Under the pieces are notes generated by a model. That model had not been told where the DNA came from and searched no databases. It saw nothing but the letters and a program-made list of their open reading frames with translations. Below, one piece after another: positions 15,041 through 23,458 of a DNA stretch of 64,000 nt. The DNA is from an uncultured Eggerthellaceae bacterium. Lineage in GTDB: Bacteria > Actinomycetota > Coriobacteriia > Coriobacteriales > Eggerthellaceae. Location: the NCBI GenBank assembly GCA_910588905.1, contig CAJURZ010000008.1:1-64000 (forward strand), written 5' to 3'. The position numbers and the translations under genes were made by a program. Every line of letters starts with the position of its first letter. Position 1 is the stretch's first letter.

Positions 15041-16649
15041 CTTCCACCTCCGTTGCCTTCTCCCTTGCTCTGTGCTTGCGAACGAGACCGTATTCGATGG
15101 ACTCCACCAACGCATTCCAAGATGCCTCGATGACGTTCTCAGAGACACCCACCGTGCCAAAGGAACCGAATGCATCAGAAGTGGTGATGGTCACGCGGGT
15201 GATGGCATCCGTTCCCTGGCTCTCATCAAGCAGGCGCACCTTATAGTCAGTCAGTTCAAGGCCAGCCACTTCCGGATAGGATTCCGTGATAGCCGCCCGA
15301 AGCGCCGCACCCAACGCTCCCACGGGACCAGCTCCCTCGCCGGTAGCCACGAAGCGCTCATCCCCCACGTGGATCTTGATGACGGCTTCAGAGGCGGCAT
15401 CCTTCGCCAAGGCTCCCGTGTCTTCCCGATCATCTACGATCACCCGGAAGGATTCCAGATTGAATGCAGGACGATAGGTGCCCACATGACGCATCATGAG
15501 CAGCGCCAAAGACCCGTCAGCCACCTCATAGGTATAGCCGCGCGCCTCGCGATCCTTGATGTCATCCAGCACTGCTTGGATATCGACCCCCGCCGCCTCC
15601 AGATCGATGCCCAGAGCCGTTGCCTTATGCAGCAACGACGCCTTGCCTGCCAATTCGCTCACCACCATCCGAGCGCTGTTGCCCACGCGCTCAGGGTCTG
15701 TGTGCTCATAGGCTTGCGGAAAGCGGGCGATGGCACTGGCGTGCAGCCCTCCTTTATGAGCGAAGGCCGAAGCCCCCGAGTAGGGATGATGAGCAGGCAG
15801 ACCAACCCCCGTGACCTCGGCGATATAACGGGAGACCTCGGTAAGCTGGCGAAGCGAATGGCTGCCCACTACCTCTATGCCCATCTTGAGCTCAAGGTCA
15901 GCGATCACGGTGAGCAGATCCGTATTGCCCACGCGCTCTCCGATGCCGTTGCACGTGCCCTGCACCTGCACGACTCCCGCGCGTACAGCGGAAAGCGCAT
16001 TGGCTACGGCACAACCGGAATCATCGTGGCAATGGATGCCGAAGGCCTGCCCGGGTAGAGCCTCCACCACGGCGCGCACCACAGCTTCCACCTGGAAGGG
16101 CAGCCAACCGCCGTTGGTCTCGCAGAGATCGATGGAATCAGCCCCCGCCTCGCTGGCCACGCGAAGGCACTTAAGCGCATAGGCGGGATCGGAGGCGTAG
16201 CCGTCGAAGAAGTGCTCGGCGTCGAAGATCACCTCGCGCCCGTGAGCCTTGAGGTATGCCACCGAATCAGCGATCATGCGCAGATTCTCCTCTAAGGTGG
16301 TACGCAGAGCCCGGGTGACCTGCTCGTCCCACGTCTTGCCTACGATGGTGACCACCGGAGCGCCGCACGCCAGGAGGTCCTGGAGCCCTTGGTCATGCTG
16401 GGCTGCCACGCCCTTCTTGCAGGTGCTGCCGAAAGCTGCGATCCGCGCATGGCCGAGCGGCATCTCCAAGGCACGCTTGAAGAAGGCGATGTCCTTGGGG
16501 TTAGAGGCCGGAAAGCCCCCTTCGATGATGTCTATCCCGAAGGCGTCAAGGTGCTCCACCACCTTGAGCTTGTCCTCCAAGGACAAGCTGACGCCTTCGC
16601 ATTGCTCACCGTCACGCAGGGTTGAATCGTATGTGCGAACCTGGGTCAA
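15033..16649 (-). CDS. cimA: (R)-citramalate synthase
   Basis: It has 538 residues. It condenses pyruvate with acetyl-CoA to citramalate, the threonine-independent entry into isoleucine synthesis. The HMGL-like TIM barrel starts with YDSTLRDGEQCEGVSLS and carries the metal-binding GIHCHDDSGCAVAN; CNGIGERVGNTDL follows. The C-terminal LeuA dimer/regulatory domain occupies about residues 385-525. Length and the EQCEGV motif fit the CimA clade rather than 2-isopropylmalate synthase (EQSPG). The start is TTG directly after the ilvE TAA, so it is probably translationally coupled. Confidence 0.93.
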   Translation of the reverse strand: MTQVRTYDSTLRDGEQCEGVSLSLEDKLKVVEHLDAFGIDIIEGGFPASNPKDIAFFKRALEMPLGHARIAAFGSTCKKGVAAQHDQGLQDLLACGAPVVTIVGKTWDEQVTRALRTTLEENLRMIADSVAYLKAHGREVIFDAEHFFDGYASDPAYALKCLRVASEAGADSIDLCETNGGWLPFQVEAVVRAVVEALPGQAFGIHCHDDSGCAVANALSAVRAGVVQVQGTCNGIGERVGNTDLLTVIADLELKMGIEVVGSHSLRQLTEVSRYIAEVTGVGLPAHHPYSGASAFAHKGGLHASAIARFPQAYEHTDPERVGNSARMVVSELAGKASLLHKATALGIDLEAAGVDIQAVLDDIKDREARGYTYEVADGSLALLMMRHVGTYRPAFNLESFRVIVDDREDTGALAKDAASEAVIKIHVGDERFVATGEGAGPVGALGAALRAAITESYPEVAGLELTDYKVRLLDESQGTDAITRVTITTSDAFGSFGTVGVSENVIEASWNALVESIEYGLVRKHRAREKATEVEDG

Positions 16650-17573
16650 TTAGACTTCAGCAAGCCAGTCGATGAACTCCGGATCCTTGCCGTAAGCCAC
16701 CTCGAAGAACTTGTCCTGCAGGCGCTTCGTTATCTCCCCGCGCTTGCCGATGACCCGGCCATCCACGCTGGCCACCGGCGTCAGCTCAGCGGCGCTGCCC
16801 GTGAAGAAGACCTCATCGGCAATGTAGAGATCAGAGCGGGTAAGGCTCTCTTCGATGCAGGGAATCTCCAGGGCATCCGCAAGCACCAGCACGCTATCAC
16901 GGGTGATGCCCTCCAGCAGACCATCAGAGATGGGTGGAGTGGAGAGGATGCCGTCACGGACGATGAAGAGGTTCTCGCCCGTGCCTTCGCATACGAGCCC
17001 TTCCTCATTCAGCATGATGGCCTCGCTGTAGCCATGGGACTTCGCCTCCAGCTTCGCCATGAGCGAATTGAAGTAGGCAGCCGTGGCCTTGACCGCAGGC
17101 GGGATGGCGTTGATGGAGCGCTGGCGCCAAGAGGAGATGCCCACGGCAATGCCGTTCTCAAGGGCATCAGGACCGAGATAGGCATCCCAGGGCCAGCAGG
17201 CGATGACGACATCGGTGGGTGCACCCGTGGGGTCAACGCCCATGACGCCGTACCCGCGGTAGACCAGCGGGCGGATGTAGCAGCTAGCCAGCTTGTTCGC
17301 ACGGATGACCTCCAAGGTGGCTTCGCAGAGCTCATCCACGCTGTACGGCAGGTCTATGGCGGCGATCTTCGCGGAGCGATGCAGGCGCTCCATGTGGTCG
17401 CGCAGGCGGAACACGAAGCTGCGATCAGAATCAGGATCCTTGTAGCAGCGAAGGCCCTCGAAGACACCAGAGCCGTAATGGAGCGAATGGGACAGGACAT
17501 GGGTGGTGGCCTCAGCCCAGGGGACCAGCTCCCCATTCTTCCATATGAGATCAACTTCGGTTATGTCAGCCAT
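16650..17573 (-). CDS. ilvE: Branched-chain amino acid aminotransferase
   Basis: It has 307 residues. This class IV PLP enzyme interconverts Ile, Leu and Val with their 2-oxo acids. Motifs are HSLHYGSGVFEG, the PLP lysine in IPPAVKATAAYFNS (about Lys161), EAIMLNEEGLVCEGTGENLF, and EEVFFTGSAAELTPV read as ADEVFFTGSAAELTPV. It heads the ilvE-cimA-yerC-like operon, so the operon makes 2-oxobutyrate-derived isoleucine without threonine deaminase. Confidence 0.96.
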   Translation of the reverse strand: MADITEVDLIWKNGELVPWAEATTHVLSHSLHYGSGVFEGLRCYKDPDSDRSFVFRLRDHMERLHRSAKIAAIDLPYSVDELCEATLEVIRANKLASCYIRPLVYRGYGVMGVDPTGAPTDVVIACWPWDAYLGPDALENGIAVGISSWRQRSINAIPPAVKATAAYFNSLMAKLEAKSHGYSEAIMLNEEGLVCEGTGENLFIVRDGILSTPPISDGLLEGITRDSVLVLADALEIPCIEESLTRSDLYIADEVFFTGSAAELTPVASVDGRVIGKRGEITKRLQDKFFEVAYGKDPEFIDWLAEV

Positions 17574-17615
17574 AAGAACATCCCCTTACCTTGGATGAGA
17601 GAGACAGATAACGAG

Positions 17616-17621
17616 ATTATA
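17616..17621 (-). promoter_or_regulatory. -10 box of ilvE-cimA operon
   Basis: The minus strand has TATAAT at 17621-17616, 43-48 bp before the ilvE ATG. No T-box signature (such as the AGGGTGGnACCGCG antiterminator motif) is visible in the 200 bp upstream, so tRNA-dependent attenuation is unlikely. Confidence 0.5.
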
Positions 17622-17782
17622 GACACCAATCACGGAGAGAAGCCTCGCGGCAGCCGGATTTACCGCGAAAGCGCGCCTGAACACGCTTCGCTGCACTGCC
17701 CAGGAGCGCCCAGGGACACGGGTGGTCGAGGTGAGGCTTCCCGGTGAGGGTTCTGGGTGAGGCTTTCTCAGCTGGCCGCCTT

Positions 17783-19873
17783 CTAGGCGTAGAACAGTAT
17801 CTCGTTGTAGGTGGGCACGGGCCACTGTTCGCGCGCAACGATGATCTCCATGGCGTCCACCGCATCACGCAGGTCATCCATGACCGGGATGATCTGATGG
17901 GCGTTCATGTTCGCGCGCTCCTGCTGGTCTTCTATCTCCAGGGAAGCATAATGCAGCTCATGGAGGCGGGAGAGCAGCTCGTTGATCTTCGCTGCGCCGT
18001 CTACCAGCGTCTTGAGCTTCCTCTCCTGCGGCTCTACGGGCGCATCGGGGAGCATCTGCTTGATCTTCCAGGTATTCTCCGCTATCTCCGCAGCGAAGCG
18101 GTTGATGGCAGGGAGATAATCCCTCCGCACGAGGCGCTTCATGGTGCGGATCTCTATGTTCATGGTCTTGTTGTACTTCTCTAGCTTGACCTCGTAGCGA
18201 CTGCGGACCTCAGCCTCATCCAGCACATGGAATTCGCCGAACAGGTCGATGGACTTCTGGTCCACCAAGCAGGGCAGCGCATCAGCGGTGGTCCTATGGT
18301 CGGCCAAGCCGCGACGATGGGCCTCCTCCGGCCATTCATCAGAGTAGCCGTCGCCGTTGAAGATGATGCGCTGATGGTCGCGCAGCGTGCGCTTCACGTA
18401 ATCAAGGGCTGCGCTGCGGAACCCGTCTTCGCTCACGCCCTCCATCTCATCGGCGAATTCCTTCAGGGATCTTGCCATGGCCGTGTTCAACACCATGTTC
18501 GCATCCGAGAGGTTCTGCTCTGAGCCGGGCATGCGGAACTCGAACTTGTTGCCCGTGAAGGCGAAGGGGCTGGTGCGGTTGCGGTCAGAGTTGTCCTGGA
18601 GGAAGTTCGGCAGCTCAGCCACGCCCAGATCCATCTCCGTGGGCCCATGGGAGGTGTAATCCTTGTCTTGGATGAGCGCGTCCACGACCTGGCCCAGATC
18701 ATCACCCAAGAACATGGACACGATAGCCGGAGGAGCCTCATTGGCCCCCAGGCGATGGTCGTTGCCTGCCGATGCCGCCGTCATGCGCAAGAGCTCCTGG
18801 TAGTCATCCACAGCCTGGATGACCCCTGCCAGGAATACCAGGAAGCGCAGGTTCGACATGGGATGGTCCCCCGGCTCCAGCAGGTTCTTGCCATTGGCAG
18901 CCAGAGACCAGTTGTTGTGCTTGCCCGAACCGTTGATGTGCTCGAAGGGCTTCTCGTGCTCCAAGCACACGAGGTTGTAGTGGCTGGCCAACAGGCGCAT
19001 CTCTTCCATGGTGAGCAGGTTCTGGTCGATGGCGCGGTTCGCATTGGCGAAGAGCGGCGCGAGCTCATGCTGGCAAGGAGCCACCTCGTTATGCTTCGTC
19101 TTCGCCGGAACCCCGAGCTTCCAGAGCTCGTCATCCAGCTCCTTCATGAAGTTGTTCACGGTGGGACGGATGGCACCGAAGTAGTGATCCTCGAGCTCTT
19201 GGCCCTTGCAGGGGGCATAGCCGAAGAGCGTGCGGCCAGTGAGCATGAGGTCCAAGCGCTTCTTGTAATCATCCTCAGAGATCAGGAAATACTCCTGTTC
19301 GGCACCCACGGTAGGCACCACCCGCTGGTAGGGCTCCCCGAAGAGCGCCAGCACGCGGTTCGCCTGCTCATGGACCGCCCGCATGGAACGGAGCAGGGGC
19401 GTTTTCTTATCCAGTGCCTCACCGTTGTAGGAGCAGAAAGCCGTGGGAATGCAGAGCACCTCGTCTTTGATGAAGGCGAAGGAGGTGGGATCCCAAGCGG
19501 TGTAGCCGCGGGCTTCGAAGGTGGCCCGCAGACCTCCCGAGGGGAAGCTGGAAGCATCCGGCTCTCCCTGGATGAGCTCTTTGCCCGAGAAGGACATGAT
19601 GGCGTGACCGTCATCGATGGGATCGATGAAGCTGTCATGCTTCTCAGAGGTGATACCGGAGAGCGGCTGGAACCAATGGGTGTAATGGGTGGCCCCTTCT
19701 TCGATAGCCCATTCCTTCATGGCGTGGGCCACCACGTTCGCCACCTCGATATCCAGCGGCTCACCCTCTTTGATGGTGCGCATGAGCTGCTTGTACGTGG
19801 CTGAGGGCAGGCGCTCCTGCATGGTATGCTCGTCGAACACCAGCTTGCCGTAGATCTCTTGTACCTTCGCCAT
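17783..19873 (-). CDS. glnN: Glutamine synthetase type III
   Basis: It has 696 residues, typical of the GlnN class (E. coli GlnA type I is about 470). It makes glutamine from glutamate, ammonia and ATP. Class features are THWFQPLSGITSEKHDSF, the substrate motif GAEQEYFLI, NGSGKHNNWS, and EFRMPGSEQNLSDAN. The C-terminal extension ends with NEILFYA. No adenylylation-site motif of type I is seen, as expected for the class. It follows the PurF-like gene by 27 bp on the same strand. Confidence 0.95.
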   Translation of the reverse strand: MAKVQEIYGKLVFDEHTMQERLPSATYKQLMRTIKEGEPLDIEVANVVAHAMKEWAIEEGATHYTHWFQPLSGITSEKHDSFIDPIDDGHAIMSFSGKELIQGEPDASSFPSGGLRATFEARGYTAWDPTSFAFIKDEVLCIPTAFCSYNGEALDKKTPLLRSMRAVHEQANRVLALFGEPYQRVVPTVGAEQEYFLISEDDYKKRLDLMLTGRTLFGYAPCKGQELEDHYFGAIRPTVNNFMKELDDELWKLGVPAKTKHNEVAPCQHELAPLFANANRAIDQNLLTMEEMRLLASHYNLVCLEHEKPFEHINGSGKHNNWSLAANGKNLLEPGDHPMSNLRFLVFLAGVIQAVDDYQELLRMTAASAGNDHRLGANEAPPAIVSMFLGDDLGQVVDALIQDKDYTSHGPTEMDLGVAELPNFLQDNSDRNRTSPFAFTGNKFEFRMPGSEQNLSDANMVLNTAMARSLKEFADEMEGVSEDGFRSAALDYVKRTLRDHQRIIFNGDGYSDEWPEEAHRRGLADHRTTADALPCLVDQKSIDLFGEFHVLDEAEVRSRYEVKLEKYNKTMNIEIRTMKRLVRRDYLPAINRFAAEIAENTWKIKQMLPDAPVEPQERKLKTLVDGAAKINELLSRLHELHYASLEIEDQQERANMNAHQIIPVMDDLRDAVDAMEIIVAREQWPVPTYNEILFYA

Positions 19874-19900
19874 GGTTCCCGCTCCTTGCCCGCTCTTCGC

Positions 19901-21325
19901 CTATTCCTTGCCCGTCCAACAATACGTGCAGACCTTCGCCGGATCTATGCCGATGGCCTCCAGCATGCCGGTCAGGGATTGGTACCCCAGCGAATCGAAG
20001 CCCAGCTGCTCGCAGATGGTCTTGAGCATGCAACGGCCTCGCTCGGTGGTGTTATCTGCGTACTCGCTCAGGTGCTCTATCCCGTCCTCGCCTTCCAGCT
20101 GATGGATCACCCTCCGCGCGATGAGGTCCATCTCGGACTTGCTGGAGGAGAAGCTGAGATACTTGCAGGAATACATGATGGGCGGGCAGGCGCTTCGCAT
20201 GTGGACTTCCTGCGCGCCGCAACCGTAGAGGAACTCCACCGTTTCCCGCAGCTGAGTGCCCCGGACAATGGAATCGTCCACGAACAAGAGCTTCTTGTCG
20301 CGGATGAGCTCCGGGATATGGATCTGCTTCATCTTCGCTACGCGATTGCGCACTTCTTGGTTGGTAGGCATGAAGGAGCGCGCCCAAGTGGGGGTGTACT
20401 TGATGAAGGGCCGCGCGAAGGGCTGGCCGCTCTCCGTGGAATAGCCGATGGCATGGGGCACGCCGGAATCTGGCACGCCTGCAACGTAGTCAACCTGGGG
20501 CATGAGCCCTGCCGCCCGCTCATCACGGGCCATGATGGCGCCATTCTTGTAGCGCATGCATTCGACATTGACGCCCTCGTAGTTGGAGTTGGGGTAACCG
20601 TAATAGACCCAGAGGAACGCGCAGATCTGCATGCGGTCTCCCGCAGGCGCCAAGGTGTCGAAGCCGTTCGCATCCACGCGAACGATCTCACCAGGCCCCA
20701 GCTCATAGGCATCCACGAACCCCAGCTTGTGATAGGCGAAGGATTCGAAGGAGATGCAGTACCCATCCTCTTTCTGGCCGATGAGCACCGGCAAGCGCCC
20801 CACAGAATCCCGCGCGGCGATGATATCCCCTTCGCGGGTCATGATGAGCAGCGTGAGGGAGCCTTCTATCTTCTCTTGAGCATGCTTGATGCCCGAGACG
20901 AAATCCTCTTTCTGATTGATGAGGGCCGCCACCAATTCCGTACCGTTCACCTTGCCCGAGCTCATGGCCATGAACTGGTTCTCGCCGTCAGCGAAGAACT
21001 CGTCCACCAGGAGCTCTGCATTGTTGATGGCCCCTACCGTGGTGATGGCGAAGGTACCCAGATGAGACCGGACGAGGAGCGGTTGGGGATCCGTGTCGGA
21101 GATGCATCCGATGCCGGAGGTGCCATGGAACTTCGGCAGGTCATCTTCGAACCGCGAACGGAAAGGGGTGTTCTCGATGGAGTGGATCTCCTTCTGGAAG
21201 CCGTCTTCCTTGTCAACGAAGACCATGCCTCCGCGCCGTGTGCCCAGATGGGAGTGGTAATCCACTCCGAAGAAGACATCCAGCACCACGTCGTTATGCG
21301 AAACCGCCCCGAAGAATCCGCCCAT
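19901..21325 (-). CDS. Amidophosphoribosyltransferase-like protein lacking the N-terminal nucleophile cysteine
   Basis: It has 474 residues. The N-terminal class II glutaminase-like domain begins MGGFFGAVSHN where PurF has MCGI(V/F)G: the catalytic Cys is Gly. The C-terminal phosphoribosyltransferase domain keeps the PRPP loop LLFVDDSIVRGTQLRE and PurF-like GVPDSGVPHAIGY. The ATG at 21325 is chosen because GGAGGAG lies 5 bp upstream; the frame is open to 21379 (MKQRYT), which does not restore a Cys at the new N-terminus. Similar GGFFG proteins occur in Bacteroides and some anaerobes as I recall. It may use free ammonia, or have another role; it sits beside glutamine synthetase. Whether a canonical PurF exists elsewhere is unknown. 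Confidence 0.88.
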   Translation of the reverse strand: MGGFFGAVSHNDVVLDVFFGVDYHSHLGTRRGGMVFVDKEDGFQKEIHSIENTPFRSRFEDDLPKFHGTSGIGCISDTDPQPLLVRSHLGTFAITTVGAINNAELLVDEFFADGENQFMAMSSGKVNGTELVAALINQKEDFVSGIKHAQEKIEGSLTLLIMTREGDIIAARDSVGRLPVLIGQKEDGYCISFESFAYHKLGFVDAYELGPGEIVRVDANGFDTLAPAGDRMQICAFLWVYYGYPNSNYEGVNVECMRYKNGAIMARDERAAGLMPQVDYVAGVPDSGVPHAIGYSTESGQPFARPFIKYTPTWARSFMPTNQEVRNRVAKMKQIHIPELIRDKKLLFVDDSIVRGTQLRETVEFLYGCGAQEVHMRSACPPIMYSCKYLSFSSSKSEMDLIARRVIHQLEGEDGIEHLSEYADNTTERGRCMLKTICEQLGFDSLGYQSLTGMLEAIGIDPAKVCTYCWTGKE

Positions 21326-21400
21326 TGCTCCTCCTTGGTGAACAGCGGATGGTACGGGGGCAGTATAACGCTGTTTCATTGCTCTCTTGTTACGCTTGGA

Positions 21401-22273
21401 TCAGATGCGCACCTGCCAGAAGGCGATGGCAGCAGCCGTAGCCACGTTCAAGCTATCAACGCCGTGCTGCATGGGGATCTTCACTACATAGTCTGCTGCA
21501 TTGATGGTGGCCGAGGAAAGCCCTTCACCTTCGGTGCCTACCACGATAGCCAGCTTCGGCTCTGCGATCAGGCGGCTATCAGCCAAGGAAATAGCACTGT
21601 CAGAAAGCGCCATGGCCGCCACCTTGAACCCTGCCTCCCGCAGAAGCGGTATGCCCGTACGCGTCCAGCCACCCTGCCGCTCTACATTTCCGTGCGCTCC
21701 TTTGCCTGAGGCCCCTTCGCCGATGTACGTCCAGGGAACCTGGAACACCCCGCCCATGGATACGCGCACGGCACGCCGATAGAACGGATCGTAGCAGCCG
21801 GGCGTGACGAAGACGGCATCCAAGCCCAAAGCTGCAGCGGACCGGAAGATGGCTCCTACATTGGTGAAGTTGGTGATGTCCTCGAGCACCGCCACGCGTT
21901 GGGCATGGGATAGCAGAGCTTCCGGCTGCGGCAGCGCTGGACGGCGGAAAGCAGCCAGTGCGCCGTGGGCCAGCTTGAAGCCCGCAAGCTGCTCAAGCTC
22001 AGCTTCAGGCAGCACGAAGAGAGGGATATCTGGCCATGCCTGCTCCAGACGCTGGATCAGGCATGAGACGCCTTCTGCCAACCGGGTGCTCGTGAGCAGA
22101 GAGAGCGGTTCCAGCCCTGCATCCAACCCGCGGCCGATCACCTTCGCGGATTCTGCGATGAGGATGCCGCGTTCCGGCTCCAGCTTGTTGCGCATCTGCA
22201 CATCGGTCAGCCGCGCATAGGCGTCCAAGCGAGGATCATCAAGGGTGTCGATCTGTTCCATCATAGCTGGCAT
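21401..22273 (-). CDS. SpoU/TrmH-family RNA 2'-O-ribose methyltransferase
   Basis: It has 290 residues. The SPOUT knot motifs are NFTNVGAIFRSAAALG (motif 1), VVGTEGEGLS (motif 2) and IPMQHGVDSLNVATAAAI (motif 3), which bind SAM. The N-terminal 100 residues resemble the L30e-like RNA-binding domain (SpoU_sub_bind). Target RNA cannot be stated; rRNA or tRNA are usual. Start options MPAMMEQ (22273) and MMEQ or MEQ are close together and none has a strong Shine-Dalgarno. Confidence 0.9.
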   Translation of the reverse strand: MPAMMEQIDTLDDPRLDAYARLTDVQMRNKLEPERGILIAESAKVIGRGLDAGLEPLSLLTSTRLAEGVSCLIQRLEQAWPDIPLFVLPEAELEQLAGFKLAHGALAAFRRPALPQPEALLSHAQRVAVLEDITNFTNVGAIFRSAAALGLDAVFVTPGCYDPFYRRAVRVSMGGVFQVPWTYIGEGASGKGAHGNVERQGGWTRTGIPLLREAGFKVAAMALSDSAISLADSRLIAEPKLAIVVGTEGEGLSSATINAADYVVKIPMQHGVDSLNVATAAAIAFWQVRI

Positions 22274-22291
22274 TGTATGGCAAGTTGACGT

Positions 22292-22321
22292 AAAAGAACC
22301 GCCTCCCGAAGGAGGCGGTTC
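22292..22321 (-). terminator. Rho-independent terminator of rplM-rpsI
   Basis: On the minus strand, GAACCGCCTCC-TTCG-GGAGGCGGTTC (11 bp stem with a UUCG loop) is followed by TTTTA. It lies 23 bp past rpsI. Confidence 0.93.
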
Positions 22322-22344
22322 GCAAAAACCCTCTGTAGCAAGCT

Positions 22345-22755
22345 TTAGCGCTTGGAGAACTGCGGACGCTTGCGGGCTTTCTTCAGGCCGTACTTCTTGC
22401 GTTCCACCATACGGGAGTCACGCGTGAGGTATCCGGCCTTCTTCAGCTCATCGCGATATTCGCCAGCCTCCAACAGCGCCCGGGCAATACCCAGGCGAAG
22501 GGCGCCAGCCTGACCGGTGGTGCCGCCACCATCGATGCGAGCCTTCACATCGAAGTGGTCAACCGTATCCGTCACCTTGAACGGAGTGAGCGCGCTTGCC
22601 AGAAGACCTGCGCGGGTGAAGTACTCATTGCCGTCACGGCCGTTGATGGTCACCTTGCCGGTACCCGGAACCAGACGGACGCGGGCCACAGCCGTCTTGC
22701 GGCGGCCGGTGCCGTAATACAGGGCCTCAGTCTTGGGCTTCTTCGCATCTGCCAT
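22345..22755 (-). CDS. rpsI: 30S ribosomal protein S9
   Basis: It has 136 residues. Family hallmarks are YYGTGRRKTAVARVRL, GGGTTGQAGALRLGIARAL and the very basic tail KKARKRPQFSKR that reaches the P-site tRNA. It is 4 bp downstream of rplM, the conserved bacterial pair. Confidence 0.98.
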   Translation of the reverse strand: MADAKKPKTEALYYGTGRRKTAVARVRLVPGTGKVTINGRDGNEYFTRAGLLASALTPFKVTDTVDHFDVKARIDGGGTTGQAGALRLGIARALLEAGEYRDELKKAGYLTRDSRMVERKKYGLKKARKRPQFSKR

Positions 22756-22759
22756 GTTC

Positions 22760-23194
22760 CTACGCTCCCATCTCTAGCTTCTGCGGATTCTGCGCGGTGT
22801 GCGGATGATCAGGACCCGCGTACACCTTGAGCTTCTTGCCCTGGGCACGGCCGAGGGTGGTCTTAGGCAGCATACCCGCTACGGCGTGTTGGATCACGCG
22901 CTCCGGGTGCTTAGCCATGGCCTCCTCGAAGGTCTCAGACTTGAGACCGCCCGGGAATCCGCTGTGACGGAAGTACTCCTTGCTAAGAGCCTTGTTGCCA
23001 GTCACCTTGATCTTGTCAGCGTTGACGACGATGACGAAGTCACCCACATCAACGTGAGGGGTGTACTGGGGCTTGGTCTTCCCGCGAAGGATCTGCGCGG
23101 CCTTGGACGCAACACGGCCGAGGACCTGGTCCTCAGCGTCGATCACGTACCACTTGCGCTCGACTTCGCCTGCCTTTGCGTGGTAAGTCTTCAT
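22760..23194 (-). CDS. rplM: 50S ribosomal protein L13
   Basis: It has 144 residues. It matches L13: WYVIDAEDQVLGRVAS, GDFVIVVNADKIKVTG, the YFRHSGFPGG motif and the end YAGPDHPHTAQNPQ. It is first in the rplM-rpsI operon. The 260 bp upstream gap holds TACAAT on the minus strand near 23417 as a possible -10, and space for an autoregulatory leader that I cannot identify. Confidence 0.98.
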   Translation of the reverse strand: MKTYHAKAGEVERKWYVIDAEDQVLGRVASKAAQILRGKTKPQYTPHVDVGDFVIVVNADKIKVTGNKALSKEYFRHSGFPGGLKSETFEEAMAKHPERVIQHAVAGMLPKTTLGRAQGKKLKVYAGPDHPHTAQNPQKLEMGA

Positions 23195-23458
23195 TCTTTC
23201 CCTTTCTTGTGCCCGTCAACGTCAGCTGAAGCACCCTACCCCGCGTTGCCGCCGGTAGGCCCAACGTATCTGTGCGTGTCAGTTTCAAAAGTGCGAACAT
23301 GCTGCGCTGGTTGGGTTCCTACGCCAACCTGCCGGTCTTGGTCTGGACACCAAAGCCTTGCAGTGCGCCCTGTTCGCTTACGGGGCTTTTGAAAGCAACC
23401 GTTGAATTGTAATGCAATCCCGCCGATATGGCACGAGAAAATCCAAGATGCAGCTACC

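Noticed and set aside
15838..16058. Plus-strand frames over cimA and ilvE
   Set aside because: They are shadows of strong minus-strand genes with complete motifs.
17574..17782. T-box or leucine/isoleucine attenuator before ilvE
   Set aside because: No T-box antiterminator motif, no leader peptide rich in branched-chain codons and no terminator hairpin were found.
23195..23458. L13 leader element
   Set aside because: The gap could hold an autoregulatory RNA but I could not find a convincing conserved structure.
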